From Gemmatimonadota bacterium (GTDB lineage: Bacteria; Gemmatimonadota; Gemmatimonadetes; Gemmatimonadales; Gemmatimonadaceae), in the NCBI GenBank assembly GCA_021299375.1, contig JAJTGR010000025.1, positions 1 to 42,615 of the forward strand: 42,615 nucleotides of DNA, read 5' to 3'. The notes under the pieces are model-generated. The model had not been told where the DNA came from and did no database searches. It was given only the letters and a program-made list of their open reading frames with translations. The position numbers and the translations under genes are program-made. Of this stretch, positions 6,105 to 15,161 are shown piece by piece (positions within the stretch are counted from its first letter, which is position 1; each line of letters starts with the position of its first letter).

Positions 6105-9100
6105 CTAGTCACGAATCTCCCGCGTGTTGTCCCCCGGGTTCCGGTCGATCAACAGCGTGTACGGATCGATCCCGGCGCGGGCCGGTGGCTTCGGGACCAC
6201 GAACGTGTACCGGCTCGTCCCGGTCGCGACCTTCACGCGCCGCACGGCGAGTGGCGCCCCGAGCCGCGCCCCCGGCGCCGGGGCGTCGAACACGCCGACA
6301 TCCACGTAGTCGGCCATCGGCACCTCGGTCTCGTTCCCCAGCGAGTCGGCGCGGAGCTTCTTCGCGGTCGCCACGACCGTCACCTCGTACTGCCCATCGG
6401 GACGCTTGCGGCTGGTCGCGCTGTCCGCCCGCACGTCCCACAGCGTGATCGTGTCGAAGTAGTCCGTGAGGGCGTACCGCAGCGAATCGGGGGTCGCCGC
6501 CGTCAGGTGCCGCATGAGGTCGAACGTCGTTGCATACGGCGGCCCGGTGAACCGTCCCTCGTCCAGGAACGCGCGGATCGCCCGGTGCAGCGCCGCCTCG
6601 CCGATCAGCTCCCGCAGGGCGAAGAAGGCCAGCGACCCCTTCTGGTACCAGACGTACGATTCGCGGTCCACGCGGGTGAGTGGCCGCTCGCCCCGCGTCT
6701 CAGCGGCGCGCCCGCGCAGGTACCCGTCGAGCTCGGACCGGAGGAACTTCTGCGTGAACGGCAGCCCGTGCTTTCGCGCCGTGACCACGAGGGCCGCGTA
6801 CTCCGACAGCGCTTCCGACAGCATCTGCGCCCCCTCGACCTCGGCGGGCATGCGCTGGTAGGGGAACCACTGGTGCGCGATCTCGTGCGCGGTCACGAAG
6901 TACGGCAGGTCGGTGTCCTCCACGTCGGTGCTGTCCACGCGCGCGACGAAGCCGATGCCCTCGGAGTACGGCACCGTGTTGGGGAAGGACTGCGCGAACC
7001 CCTGGTAGCGCGGGAACTCGATGATGCGCAGCTGGCGGTGCTGGTACGGCCCGAATTCGCGGCTGGACCTCGCCCGCGACGCCTGCGACGCCTCGATCAT
7101 GCGCGCGACGTTGAAGCGGTGCGCGGGGTGGTGGTACACCTCGATGGGGACGCCCTCCCACGTGCCGCGCGTGACCGTCCACCGCGCGGAAAGCACCGCG
7201 AAGAAGTTCGGGATCGGCGCGTCCATTACGTACCGGAAGTGCCGGCGTCCCCCCTCGGTCCATTCCCGCTGGAGGTAGCCCGGTGCCATCGCGATCTGGT
7301 CGGGATCGGTGCTGACGGTGGCGTCGAACGCCACGAAGTCGGCGTCGGCGCTGAAGCTCTGCCGCTGCAGGGCGGCGGCGTCGGTGCGCGGGAGCGCGCG
7401 CCGCGTCGGGGGCAGGCGGTACTTCTTCCGCAGCTCATCGCTGCCCAGCTCGGCCCCTTCACTGTAGCCAAGGGTGGGAAACCACTCGCGGTTGAGAAAG
7501 GTGCCATTCGTGACCAGCGAGCGGTCGGGGGTGCCGTTGGGGAAGCCGCGCGCCGCGAGGTGCTGCACCACGTGCAGGCGCATGGTGTCGCCCGGCGCGA
7601 GGGGCTCTGCCAGACGCAGCAGCCGGACCCCGAACACGGTGTCGGCGGCGAGGAGCGTGGCCCCGCGGTCGAACACCAGTGAATCGAGCGTCACGGCAAG
7701 CCCCGGCGCATCACTCGCGATGTTCACCAGCACACTGTCGAGCGCGCGGTCGGTGCGGTTGACCATGGTGTAGCGCGTCGAGAGCCGCGCGGTGTGCGCG
7801 GTCGGGGCGAGATCCACGGCGAGGCTCGTGGCCACGACCTTCGGCATCGGGAGCGCCTCGAGCGGCCGCCAGCGCCGCTCGTAGTCTACCCGTCGCCGTT
7901 CGGTGGTCTTCCGCGTCTCATACTGGTTGAGGATGTTCGCGTTGTAGAAGATCGTGCCACCGAACGCCGCCATGCCGAGCACCCCACCAGCGGTGGCGGC
8001 GCGCGCCGGCCGGCGGTAGCGGGTCGCGAACCGCACACGCAGCGGTGCGGCCGCGGTTCCTCGGGGCCACACCACGTACGCGACAACGAGCAGCACGACC
8101 GCCAGCGAGATCGAGTATCCGTGCATCGTCACCAGCGCCGGCACCACGCCGCCGAGCCCGTTGAGATCGGTCCACGTGAATTCGGGGGACGGCCCCACCT
8201 GCAGCAGCTGGTGCGAGTATCCGAGGTTGACCAGCGCGATGTTGGCCACGAAGACGAGGATGACGACCACGTGCCCGATCGCCTTGCGCGGCACGAGCGC
8301 CTGCGCAAGGAAGGCGAGCGCCGTCATCACGATCCACCCGGGGAAGTCGTAGGGATACGTGTTCCACAGGTACACCGGCACGTCCACGACCGGAAATCCC
8401 TTGAGGAACGGCACCACCATCCCGGCGAGCATCACCACCGTGGCATACGCGAACAGGACACCGAGCATGGCGGTGTACTTCCCGAGCAGCACGGCGGCGG
8501 TGGGCACGGGCGTCGCATCGGCCACCTGGTCGGCGCGGAGCTGTCGCTCGCGCCACACCAGCTCGCCGGCATAGAACGTGAGGAGCACGATCATGAACAG
8601 CGCGTTGCTGGAGATCACGGCCTCCGACACCAGCCAGCTCATCGGCCAGCTGCGGCTGATGCCGGTCTGGTCGGCGAACCACGCGTTCATGATGGTGTTG
8701 ATCATCCCGATCGCCGCAATCGCGAGAAACGGGACCGAACGGATCATGGCCGTGGCCTGGAAGCGGGTCACGTCCCACCACGCCGTCCCGAGCGACGGGG
8801 CCTTGCACACCCCCGCCGCGGCGGCGGACGCGGTCGAGGGCACCGGGACCGGCACTGCGAGCGTCGCGCGGGTCGCCGGCGTGGCGGCCGCCTTGCGGCG
8901 CCGCCCGGTGAGGGGCGCACCGACTTCGAGCCGCGTGAAGCGGAACGCGACCGCGAGCAGGACGGCGCCAATTGCCGCCCACAGGGCGCGGTTTGCCAGC
9001 AGGAAGCTGCCCAGCGGCAGTAGCCGCGCGTTGCGCTCGGCGGGGGTCCAGTAGCGTGTCTCGAGGGTGATCGAGCGAATGGCGAACGGATCGATCAGGT

Positions 9101-9716
9101 TGGCGAGCTGGTCGTAGTCGAGCGTGCGGATGAGGTTGCCCGCAATGGCATAGCCAACGAGCAGCAGGATCCCGGCGACATATACAGCGAAGGCGCTGCG
9201 GGTGAGCGTTCCCGTCGTGAAGATCAGCGCGCTCAGGAAGAACACCCCGGGCACGCCGATCACCAGGAAGGGCTGCACGTAGTCCCAGGGCCGGATGGCC
9301 TGTACCGTCTCGGCGTTCACCCACGGCATGACGGTGCCCAGCAACGCTCCCACGGGCAGCGCGGCGAACACCAGCAGCATGGCGGCAAAGGCCGCGAGAA
9401 ACTTGGCGCCGAGGTAACCGCGGCGGGTGAGCCGCGTGGTGAACAGCAGCTCGTGCACCCCGACGTCCACGTCGCGCAGCACCGTCGTCCCCACGAGGGC
9501 GCTGGTGATGATCTGCCCGATGGCGAGCACGATGCCATACAGCTGCGCGAGCGAGTAGGGGCTGTTCTTCTTGACCTTCCCGAGCGACTCCCCGATGAGA
9601 ATCGCGTCGGTGCTGACGGCGAAGAAGGCGAGCAGGAACATGATGGCCACGTAGAGCCACGTGACGGGGCGGCGGAAGTGGCTCCGCAGTTCGAAGGCGA
9701 GGAGATGGCCGAACAT
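6105..9716 (-). CDS. ABC transporter permease fused to M1-family metallopeptidase
   Basis: In this 1203-residue fusion, residues 1 to about 590 contain two blocks of membrane helices typical of ABC-2 type export permeases: MFGHLLAFELRSHFRRPVTW at the start, and a second MIRSVPFLAIAAIGMINTIM block near 320. The last helix is around residue 585 (GGVLGMAAFGGTIFY). The remainder is an exported M1 aminopeptidase domain with the zinc motif H944-E-I-A-H948 and the third ligand in MLSEALSEY (Glu968). By my count the spacing is one residue longer than the classical HExxH-X18-E. Known relatives occur in Bacteroidota and Gemmatimonadota beside an ATPase, as here, where stop and start overlap as ATGA. 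The likely role is peptide handling coupled to transport in the envelope; the substrate is unknown. Confidence 0.93.
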   Translation of the reverse strand: MFGHLLAFELRSHFRRPVTWLYVAIMFLLAFFAVSTDAILIGESLGKVKKNSPYSLAQLYGIVLAIGQIITSALVGTTVLRDVDVGVHELLFTTRLTRRGYLGAKFLAAFAAMLLVFAALPVGALLGTVMPWVNAETVQAIRPWDYVQPFLVIGVPGVFFLSALIFTTGTLTRSAFAVYVAGILLLVGYAIAGNLIRTLDYDQLANLIDPFAIRSITLETRYWTPAERNARLLPLGSFLLANRALWAAIGAVLLAVAFRFTRLEVGAPLTGRRRKAAATPATRATLAVPVPVPSTASAAAAGVCKAPSLGTAWWDVTRFQATAMIRSVPFLAIAAIGMINTIMNAWFADQTGISRSWPMSWLVSEAVISSNALFMIVLLTFYAGELVWRERQLRADQVADATPVPTAAVLLGKYTAMLGVLFAYATVVMLAGMVVPFLKGFPVVDVPVYLWNTYPYDFPGWIVMTALAFLAQALVPRKAIGHVVVILVFVANIALVNLGYSHQLLQVGPSPEFTWTDLNGLGGVVPALVTMHGYSISLAVVLLVVAYVVWPRGTAAAPLRVRFATRYRRPARAATAGGVLGMAAFGGTIFYNANILNQYETRKTTERRRVDYERRWRPLEALPMPKVVATSLAVDLAPTAHTARLSTRYTMVNRTDRALDSVLVNIASDAPGLAVTLDSLVFDRGATLLAADTVFGVRLLRLAEPLAPGDTMRLHVVQHLAARGFPNGTPDRSLVTNGTFLNREWFPTLGYSEGAELGSDELRKKYRLPPTRRALPRTDAAALQRQSFSADADFVAFDATVSTDPDQIAMAPGYLQREWTEGGRRHFRYVMDAPIPNFFAVLSARWTVTRGTWEGVPIEVYHHPAHRFNVARMIEASQASRARSSREFGPYQHRQLRIIEFPRYQGFAQSFPNTVPYSEGIGFVARVDSTDVEDTDLPYFVTAHEIAHQWFPYQRMPAEVEGAQMLSEALSEYAALVVTARKHGLPFTQKFLRSELDGYLRGRAAETRGERPLTRVDRESYVWYQKGSLAFFALRELIGEAALHRAIRAFLDEGRFTGPPYATTFDLMRHLTAATPDSLRYALTDYFDTITLWDVRADSATSRKRPDGQYEVTVVATAKKLRADSLGNETEVPMADYVDVGVFDAPAPGARLGAPLAVRRVKVATGTSRYTFVVPKPPARAGIDPYTLLIDRNPGDNTREIRD

Positions 9717-10612
9717 CAGGCCTCCGCCGGTACGCGCCCGCCCGCCGCCGTGGCGAGGCGATGGAAATACACATCCTCGAGCGCCGGTTCGACGGCTTCG
9801 AAGCCGTCACCGGGGTCGGACTCGGCGTACACGTGGAGCAGGGTGCTGCCGGCGGCGAGGCGCGCCGAGATGACCTCGTACCGCGCCTTGTAGTCCTCCG
9901 CCTGCGCGCGGGGGACGGTGCGGCGCCAGATGCGCCCACGCACCTCGTCGAGGATGCGCTGCGGGGCGCCATGCACGACCACGCTGCCCTGGTTGATGAT
10001 CGCCATCTGCGAGCAGAGCTCGCGGACATCCTCGACGATGTGGGTGGAGAGGATGACCACAACCTCCTCGCTGACGTCGGCGAGCAGGTTGAGGAAGCGG
10101 TTGCGTTCGGTGGGGTCGAGGCCCGCGGTGGGTTCGTCCACAATGAGCAGGCGGGGGCTGCCCGCGAGCGCGATTGCAATGCCGAGGCGCTGCTTCATGC
10201 CGCCGGAGAACCCGCCCACGCTCTTCCCGCGGACCTCGTGGAGATTCACCTGCTGGAGCAAACGATCCACAAGCGCCTTGCGCTCGCCGCGATCGGCTAC
10301 TCCCTTGAGCGACGCGAAGTGATCGAGCACTGCGTCGGCGGGCATGTTGGGATAGAGCCCGAACTCCTGCGGCAGGTACCCGAGCTGGGCGCGCAGGCGG
10401 TCCGGCTCGGCGAGGACGTCGAGGTCGCCGAAGTGGATGGACCCGGCGTCTGGCGGCTGCAGCGTCGCGATGGTGCGCATGAGCGAGGACTTACCCGCCC
10501 CGTTCGGCCCGAGCAACCCGAACATTCCCGGCTCGATGGTGAGCGTGATGCCACGGAGCGCGTGGACCCCGTTGGGATAGGTCTTGGAGAGTCCTGCGAT
10601 GCGGAGCGACAT
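9716..10612 (-). CDS. ABC transporter ATP-binding protein
   Basis: This 298-residue ATPase has Walker A GPNGAGKSS, Q-loop LGYLPQEFG, signature FSGGMKQRL, Walker B LLIVDEPTAGLD and switch histidine STHIVED. The family is the ABC-2/multidrug export type (CcmA-like). The C-terminal extension after about residue 225 (RRTVPRAQAEDYKARYEVISARL) is a small accessory domain common in these exporters. The ATG at 10610-10612 starts directly before the conserved MSLRIAGLSKTYPNG; open frame upstream has no domain. It overlaps the permease-peptidase gene by one base of ATGA, so the two proteins are made in a fixed ratio as one transporter. Confidence 0.95.
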   Translation of the reverse strand: MSLRIAGLSKTYPNGVHALRGITLTIEPGMFGLLGPNGAGKSSLMRTIATLQPPDAGSIHFGDLDVLAEPDRLRAQLGYLPQEFGLYPNMPADAVLDHFASLKGVADRGERKALVDRLLQQVNLHEVRGKSVGGFSGGMKQRLGIAIALAGSPRLLIVDEPTAGLDPTERNRFLNLLADVSEEVVVILSTHIVEDVRELCSQMAIINQGSVVVHGAPQRILDEVRGRIWRRTVPRAQAEDYKARYEVISARLAAGSTLLHVYAESDPGDGFEAVEPALEDVYFHRLATAAGGRVPAEA

Positions 10613-10722
10613 GGACTGGGGGGTGGGAGGGGGTCTGGGGGGCGTGACAGAGCGTCCCCCGGGATACGGGGGCGTACGGGGAGCGGTTTCAGCGCCCCCC
10701 TGTTTGCCGTGTCGTGGGCGGC

Positions 10723-11736
10723 CTACTGCGGCGTTGGCCGCGGCGGCAGGGCGCTGAAGTGGGCCCACAGGGCGCGGAGCTCCACCTCGGTCATGTTCGC
10801 CGCCATTTTCTGCAGGAGCGACATGGGCGCACGGAGTGGGCGGCCGTCCTTGCTGCGTCCTTCCACCAGCGCCCGCCGGAAGTCGTCGTACGTCCATCCC
10901 GACAGCCCGGCCGGGGTCAGGTTCGCCGCCGGCGGCCAATCGGGGGGCCCCTCGACGATCGTGCCCCCGGCAAACTCGGCCCCGTGGCAGCCGCTGCATG
11001 TTTGGGCAAGGTGCCGCCCGAGCGTCACGTCGGGGACGTCCGGCGGCGGCAGCACGGCATGCGCGATCTCATGCCGCGTCGGATGCAGCTGCGCCGAAAG
11101 CGGAAAGCGCCCGGTCGCGATCAGGATCTTGCTGACGGGACCGAGGGACACGGCCGGCACGGTCTTGTCCACCGGCGGCAGCGACCGGATGTACGACACC
11201 AGGTCCGACAGCTCCCGGTCGGACATGCTGAAGAAGTCGCGCGACGGCATCGGGGATGCGTGGCCATCGGGCTTCACACCGCGCCGCACCATGCGGTCCC
11301 AGTCGGCCGCGGTATAGGTGAGGGTGCGTGACCCCGCGCCGGTCGTGAGGTTGGGGCCGAGCAGGCGCCCCATGGCCGGGTCGTCCACCATGACGCCGCC
11401 GCCGAAGTCCTGGCCGTGGCACTCGGCACAGGCATAGAACGACGAGGCGAGGTGCTTGCCGCGCGCCACCGCGCGCTCCGTCGCGATGGCCGTCAGCTCG
11501 CGCTCGGTGACGTCGGCCGCACTCCCGCCGCCGGCGCGGCGTACCGCCCGCACCGAGTCCACCTCGGCGGCGGTGAGCGGGAACGGGATCGGGAACTCCA
11601 CCCGATGCACGTCGTAGGTGGTCGAGAGCTTGCTGGCCGCCGCACTGGCCGCCCAGGCGTAGCCGCTACCTGCGGCGACCCCCGCGATGCCGATCACCAC
11701 GCCAACACCAATCAGGATCTTGCGACCGACTCCCAT
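10723..11736 (-). CDS. Membrane-anchored diheme cytochrome c
   Basis: The 337 residues begin with an uncleaved signal anchor (KILIGVGVVIGIAGVAAGSGYAW). Two cytochrome c domains follow, each with a CxxCH heme site: CAECH at 103-107 and CSGCH at 247-251. Each is followed by an A/G-x-x-G-G loop and a later Met that could be the axial ligand (SPMPSRDF near 163; PMSLLQKM). Each domain also has the terminal helix seen in class I cytochromes (DRELSDLVSYIRSLP). The layout resembles the C-subunits of alcohol or gluconate dehydrogenase-type electron carriers, but no dehydrogenase partner is adjacent. It probably passes electrons from a periplasmic enzyme to the respiratory chain. The exported FAH-family gene lies 120 bp upstream on the same strand. 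Confidence 0.93.
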   Translation of the reverse strand: MGVGRKILIGVGVVIGIAGVAAGSGYAWAASAAASKLSTTYDVHRVEFPIPFPLTAAEVDSVRAVRRAGGGSAADVTERELTAIATERAVARGKHLASSFYACAECHGQDFGGGVMVDDPAMGRLLGPNLTTGAGSRTLTYTAADWDRMVRRGVKPDGHASPMPSRDFFSMSDRELSDLVSYIRSLPPVDKTVPAVSLGPVSKILIATGRFPLSAQLHPTRHEIAHAVLPPPDVPDVTLGRHLAQTCSGCHGAEFAGGTIVEGPPDWPPAANLTPAGLSGWTYDDFRRALVEGRSKDGRPLRAPMSLLQKMAANMTEVELRALWAHFSALPPRPTPQ

Positions 11737-11856
11737 GCGTTGCCCCCGGAGAACGGGGTTTGCGTCCGAATGTGGAGAGGCGGCGCTCAGCGCGGAAGTC
11801 GCGCGTGCCGGGATGCGAGCGGCGGCGAGGGGCAGACCGGGGCAGCCGCCACGCGC

Positions 11857-12735
11857 TCAGGTCAGCGTAAACGCCAGCTCGCCGAGTCCCTGCACCGAGC
11901 AGGCCACCGTGTCGCCCGGCTTCAGCCACTGGCGCCGGTCCGGCGCCATGCCCTGGATGACGCCGGCGGGTGTGCCGGTGAAGATGAGATCGCCCGGCTC
12001 GAGCGTGAGATACTGCGAGATAGAGCTCACCATGTGCCGGGCGCCGACGATGAAGTCGGACGTGCTGGACGACTGCCGCGTCTCGCCGTTGACGCGGCAC
12101 TCGATCGTGAGGTTGTCGGGATCCACCTGGTCGGCGGTGACGAGATGCGGACCGATCGGCGCGAAGCCGTCGAGCGCCTTGCCCACCATCCACTGCCCGC
12201 TGCGGCCGTTCTGCAGGTCGCGCGCGGTGAAGTCGTTGCCGGTGGCGTAGCCGGCCACGTACGAGAGCGCCTCGGCCACGCGCTTCGCCGGGCGCCCGAT
12301 CACGATGACCCGCTCCACCTCGTAGTCGAACTGGGTGGCCAGGTCGACCGGGAGTGTGACGGTGCCGCGGTGGCTGTTGAGGGAGGCGTTGAACTTGTTG
12401 AAGAGCACCGGGTGTGCCGGGATGGCGGCGCCGACTTCCTCGGCGTGCCGGCGGTAGGTGAGCCCGACGCACACGATCGTGTCCGGGCGCCGCACCAGCG
12501 GCGCGTACAGCTGCAGCAGGTCCGCCGCACGAGCCACATCGAGGCTGCCCTTGGCGCTCTTCGCGCCGAGGCGGTCGAGGTTGCCCTCGCGGACGGACAG
12601 CAGCGTCAGCCCTCGCGCAAGGCCGGTGCCCAGGGTCCGCGCGGGCGTGGTGGTCGGGTCCGGCGCACAGCCGGCGGTGGCCATGGCGCCAAGCGCGCCG
12701 GCCGATCTGAGGAAGTCGCGGCGATCGAGGGTCAT
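11857..12735 (-). CDS. Tat-exported fumarylacetoacetate hydrolase family protein
   Basis: The C-terminal two thirds is a FAH-family fold: CVGLTYRRHAEEV, then the metal-binding acid block FDYEVERVIVIG, GYATGNDFTARDLQ, MVGKALDGFAPIGPHLV and the end block GDLIFTGTPAGV. FAH enzymes cleave C-C bonds or isomerise/hydrate oxo-acids using Mg or Mn bound by the conserved acidic residues, which are present. The unusual part is the N-terminus MTLDRRDFLRSAGALGAMATAGC: a twin-arginine signal with a lipobox-like A-G-C at residue 23. Most FAH proteins are cytosolic. The ATG at 12733-12735 is chosen for this signal. A -10-like TAGACT lies 6 nt upstream. The gene is divergent from another Tat-exported protein and upstream of the diheme cytochrome. 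Confidence 0.88.
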   Translation of the reverse strand: MTLDRRDFLRSAGALGAMATAGCAPDPTTTPARTLGTGLARGLTLLSVREGNLDRLGAKSAKGSLDVARAADLLQLYAPLVRRPDTIVCVGLTYRRHAEEVGAAIPAHPVLFNKFNASLNSHRGTVTLPVDLATQFDYEVERVIVIGRPAKRVAEALSYVAGYATGNDFTARDLQNGRSGQWMVGKALDGFAPIGPHLVTADQVDPDNLTIECRVNGETRQSSSTSDFIVGARHMVSSISQYLTLEPGDLIFTGTPAGVIQGMAPDRRQWLKPGDTVACSVQGLGELAFTLT

Positions 12736-12887
12736 GACGCGCGAGTCTACGCGGCGGATGGGTCGCTGCCGGCGCAGGGCCGAAAAACTTTCCGCCGTTG
12801 CGGTGCGTACAGCGCCCATGGCACGGCGGGGCGAGGCGTTCCCCCCCGGCGGACCGATGCCGCTCGACCCTTCATCCGGAGTTCCTT

Positions 12888-13658
12888 ATGGAGTCATTGT
12901 CCACGCCCGCTACGCGTCCAGGCACGCGCCGCGGATTCGTTGCCCGCCTCGCCACACTCGTAGGCGGAACTTCGCTCGGTGCGGGGGCGCTGGCCTCGCT
13001 CGGCGCGCAGCCGCCTCGCCGCGCCAGCAAGGGGGCCTCGCCCACGCCCGCCGCTGCGCCGCAGGCCGGGTCACAGGCCGCACCGCTTGTCCACGCCGAA
13101 GATGCCTGGCTCGACACGCTGCCCCGCGGCCACCGCATGGTGTTCGACGCCTTCACGCTGCCGGGCGTCTTGAACGCGGGGCGCTACTGCAACAACTGGA
13201 TCCGCTCGAATGAATCCGGCTACGGACTCACGCCAGCGCAGCTCGGGGCGGTGATCGTCCTGCGGGCGGGGGCGACGATCTTCGCCTTCGACGATGTGAT
13301 CTGGAGCAAGTACCCGCTGTTCGGCCAGCAGACCCGAGCCGATCCCGCCACGGGCAAGCCTTTTGCGTTCAACCCGTTTCTGCGCACACCCGGAGGCGAC
13401 GCGCTGACGCAGGGCGTCCAGTGGAAGGAGCTCGTGGAGCTTGGGGTGCACTTTGCCGTCTGCAATGGAACGACGACCGGTCTTGCGTCGGCCATCGCGA
13501 GCGCCGCGGCGGGTGGCAACGCCGACGCGGCGGCCGTCGAAGCCGTGCGGCAGGAGCTGGCCGCGCACCTCCTGCCCAACGGGCACCTCATGGCGACCGG
13601 GATCGTCGCCCTCGGGCGCGCCCAGGAGAAGGGCTACACCTTCGGCTGTGGCGGGTAG
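12888..13658 (+). CDS. Tat-exported DsrE-like protein
   Basis: The 256 residues start with a Tat signal (TRRGFVARLATLVGGTSLGAGALASLGA). The mature part has the alternating strand/helix pattern of DsrE/DsrF-like proteins: HRMVFDAFTLPGVLNAGRYCNNWI, then LGAVIVLRAGATIFAFDDVIWSKY, then VQWKELVELGVHFAVCNGTT. The cysteine in HFAVCNGT is at the position of the sulfur-relay Cys of DsrE homologues. The family assignment is by pattern and is moderate; the protein may instead be an uncharacterised periplasmic family. ATG at 12888 has GGAG (12878-12881) 6 nt upstream. It shares a 152-bp divergent promoter region with the FAH-family gene, suggesting common control. Confidence 0.72.
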   Translation: MESLSTPATRPGTRRGFVARLATLVGGTSLGAGALASLGAQPPRRASKGASPTPAAAPQAGSQAAPLVHAEDAWLDTLPRGHRMVFDAFTLPGVLNAGRYCNNWIRSNESGYGLTPAQLGAVIVLRAGATIFAFDDVIWSKYPLFGQQTRADPATGKPFAFNPFLRTPGGDALTQGVQWKELVELGVHFAVCNGTTTGLASAIASAAAGGNADAAAVEAVRQELAAHLLPNGHLMATGIVALGRAQEKGYTFGCGG

Positions 13659-13695
13659 GGCGCGCGGGCGTGGCCGTCACCCGGCCGGAAACGCA

Positions 13696-13721
13696 CAGCG
13701 CCCACCACGCGGTGGGCGCTG
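13696..13721. terminator. Bidirectional terminator hairpin
   Basis: CAGCGCCCACC (13696-13706) and GGTGGGCGCTG (13711-13721) form a perfect 11-bp stem with an ACGC loop. It lies between the convergent DsrE-like gene and the SusD gene. On the minus strand it is followed by TGCGTTTCC, a weak U-run. Confidence 0.7.
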
Positions 13722-13747
13722 CCGTCATGCTCCGGGTGGCGTGGCGA

Positions 13748-15160
13748 CTAGGGATTGCGATCCGAGCAGCCAGCGAACGCGGTGTTGTTGCGCTCCGCGA
13801 ACGACGGAGTGAGCGTGACGTCGTTGCCGTAGGTGCCGCCCTTGAAGTACGCGCCCGTGGGCCACACTGCACTGGCCGCCCGCCCGTACTGGCGCTGCAG
13901 ACGACGCAGGTCACCCACACGGGTTGCCGTGAGGTAGAACCAGAAGGCGCGCTCGCGGAACATCAGGGTGATGCGAGCATCGGCCGAGCCGGGATCGGTG
14001 AGCGCGGGGAGCACGTCGGGCGAGGCGCCGATCCCGCGGAGCGATCGCACGGTGGCATCGGCCCGCGCTTCGTTGAGCTTCGACAGCCAGAGGGCGACAT
14101 CGTTGCGACGCAACGCGGCCTCGGCCTCGATCATGCGCGCCGTCACACCGCTCACGAGCGTCGTGGGTGCCGACCCGTTCGCGTAGCCAAGGATGGTGAA
14201 CACCTGCGTCGACCCGTCCTGACCAAGGCGCGACGTCGTCGTGATGTTCACCCGCGGATCGCGGGCGGTACGGTAGTCGAGCCCGTTGCCTCCCTCGCGA
14301 TCGCTCGGTCCGAAGTTGGCGGTGTTCACCATCCAGTCGAAAATGGTGTTCACGAGCGTGGTCTGCGAGTACTCCACCTGGTACTGCCAACCGGTGGGAA
14401 TGGCGATGGAGCTGGCGCCGTCGCCGCCGGCGCTCACGGTGGCCGCGGCGGCATCCAGCTGGTTGAGGTTGAGCTGCGCGCGCGCCTTGGCGATGCGGGC
14501 GAGATACCGGAAGTTCTGGTCTGTCGCCGCCGTCCCGAGGGTGGCCAGTGCACTGTCGGCCTGGGCGATGGCGCGCTGATACATCTGCTGCGTGGTGACC
14601 AGGGTGGCCGCTTCCGGCGCCGCGTCGTTCACGGTGGAGAGCGGTACCCCATTGCAGAACAGCTCACCCGCGATGTTGAAGGTGATGCCCTGCAGGGCGT
14701 ACAGCTGGCCGATGTCGCGATTGCGCGTGGCACCGGCCGGCGCGTACTGATTGAGCGCGCGCACGGCACGAACCGTCTGCGTGTACGCATTGGCGAACTT
14801 GTTCCACGCCGCAGCGGGGAAGGTGTTCTCGTTGAATGCGCGCTGGTCGATGTGGTCGGCACCGGGGCGGGCGTTGATGAGCTCATCGCTCAGCAGCCCC
14901 ACATAGATGTTCACGCCGGTGTTGGTGGTGCCACTGAAGAACTCGGCGAAGTCACGCATGGCACCGGCGCGGACGGCTGCCGCCCCCTGCGGGCTCGCGG
15001 CATCTTCCGGGCGGATCTGGTCGGGCGTTTCCACGCCGAGGAGCCGTTCACGCGCGCAGCCGGCGAGCATGACGGTGAGGCCGAGTGCGGCCAACGCGAG
15101 AGTGTGGCGACGTGGGAGCATGGTGGTGCGCAGAAGCTCGGGGTGCATGGGCTCGCTCAT
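13748..15160 (-). CDS. SusD/RagB-family outer-membrane lipoprotein
   Basis: This 470-residue SusD-like nutrient-binding lipoprotein has a signal ending VMLAGC (lipidated Cys35 from the ATG at 15158-15160). TPR-type helices follow (NKFANAYTQTVRAVRALNQYA; LARIAKARAQLNLNQLDAAAA), then the conserved late block MIEAEAALRRNDVALWLSKLNEARADA and the C-terminal REAFWFYLTATRVGDLRRL-like segment (written here as RERAFWFYLTATRVGDLRR). All are typical of the family. It starts 1 nt after the SusC stop, so it is translated from the same message. SusD caps the SusC barrel and binds the substrate; here the substrate (glycan or peptide) is unknown because no hydrolase gene flanks it. Confidence 0.93.
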   Translation of the reverse strand: MSEPMHPELLRTTMLPRRHTLALAALGLTVMLAGCARERLLGVETPDQIRPEDAASPQGAAAVRAGAMRDFAEFFSGTTNTGVNIYVGLLSDELINARPGADHIDQRAFNENTFPAAAWNKFANAYTQTVRAVRALNQYAPAGATRNRDIGQLYALQGITFNIAGELFCNGVPLSTVNDAAPEAATLVTTQQMYQRAIAQADSALATLGTAATDQNFRYLARIAKARAQLNLNQLDAAAATVSAGGDGASSIAIPTGWQYQVEYSQTTLVNTIFDWMVNTANFGPSDREGGNGLDYRTARDPRVNITTTSRLGQDGSTQVFTILGYANGSAPTTLVSGVTARMIEAEAALRRNDVALWLSKLNEARADATVRSLRGIGASPDVLPALTDPGSADARITLMFRERAFWFYLTATRVGDLRRLQRQYGRAASAVWPTGAYFKGGTYGNDVTLTPSFAERNNTAFAGCSDRNP

Positions 15161-15161
15161 C

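Noticed and set aside
6507-9023. Two long plus-strand frames (391 and 409 residues)
   Set aside because: Both lie antisense to the permease-peptidase gene, with Arg/His/Gly-rich translations typical of mirror frames in GC-rich DNA.
7918-10179. 753-residue minus-strand frame
   Set aside because: An alternative frame overlapping the ATPase and permease; low-complexity Arg/Pro/Ser translation.
9761-11317. 518-residue plus-strand frame
   Set aside because: Antisense to the ABC ATPase and cytochrome genes, whose motifs (Walker A/B, CxxCH) are certain.
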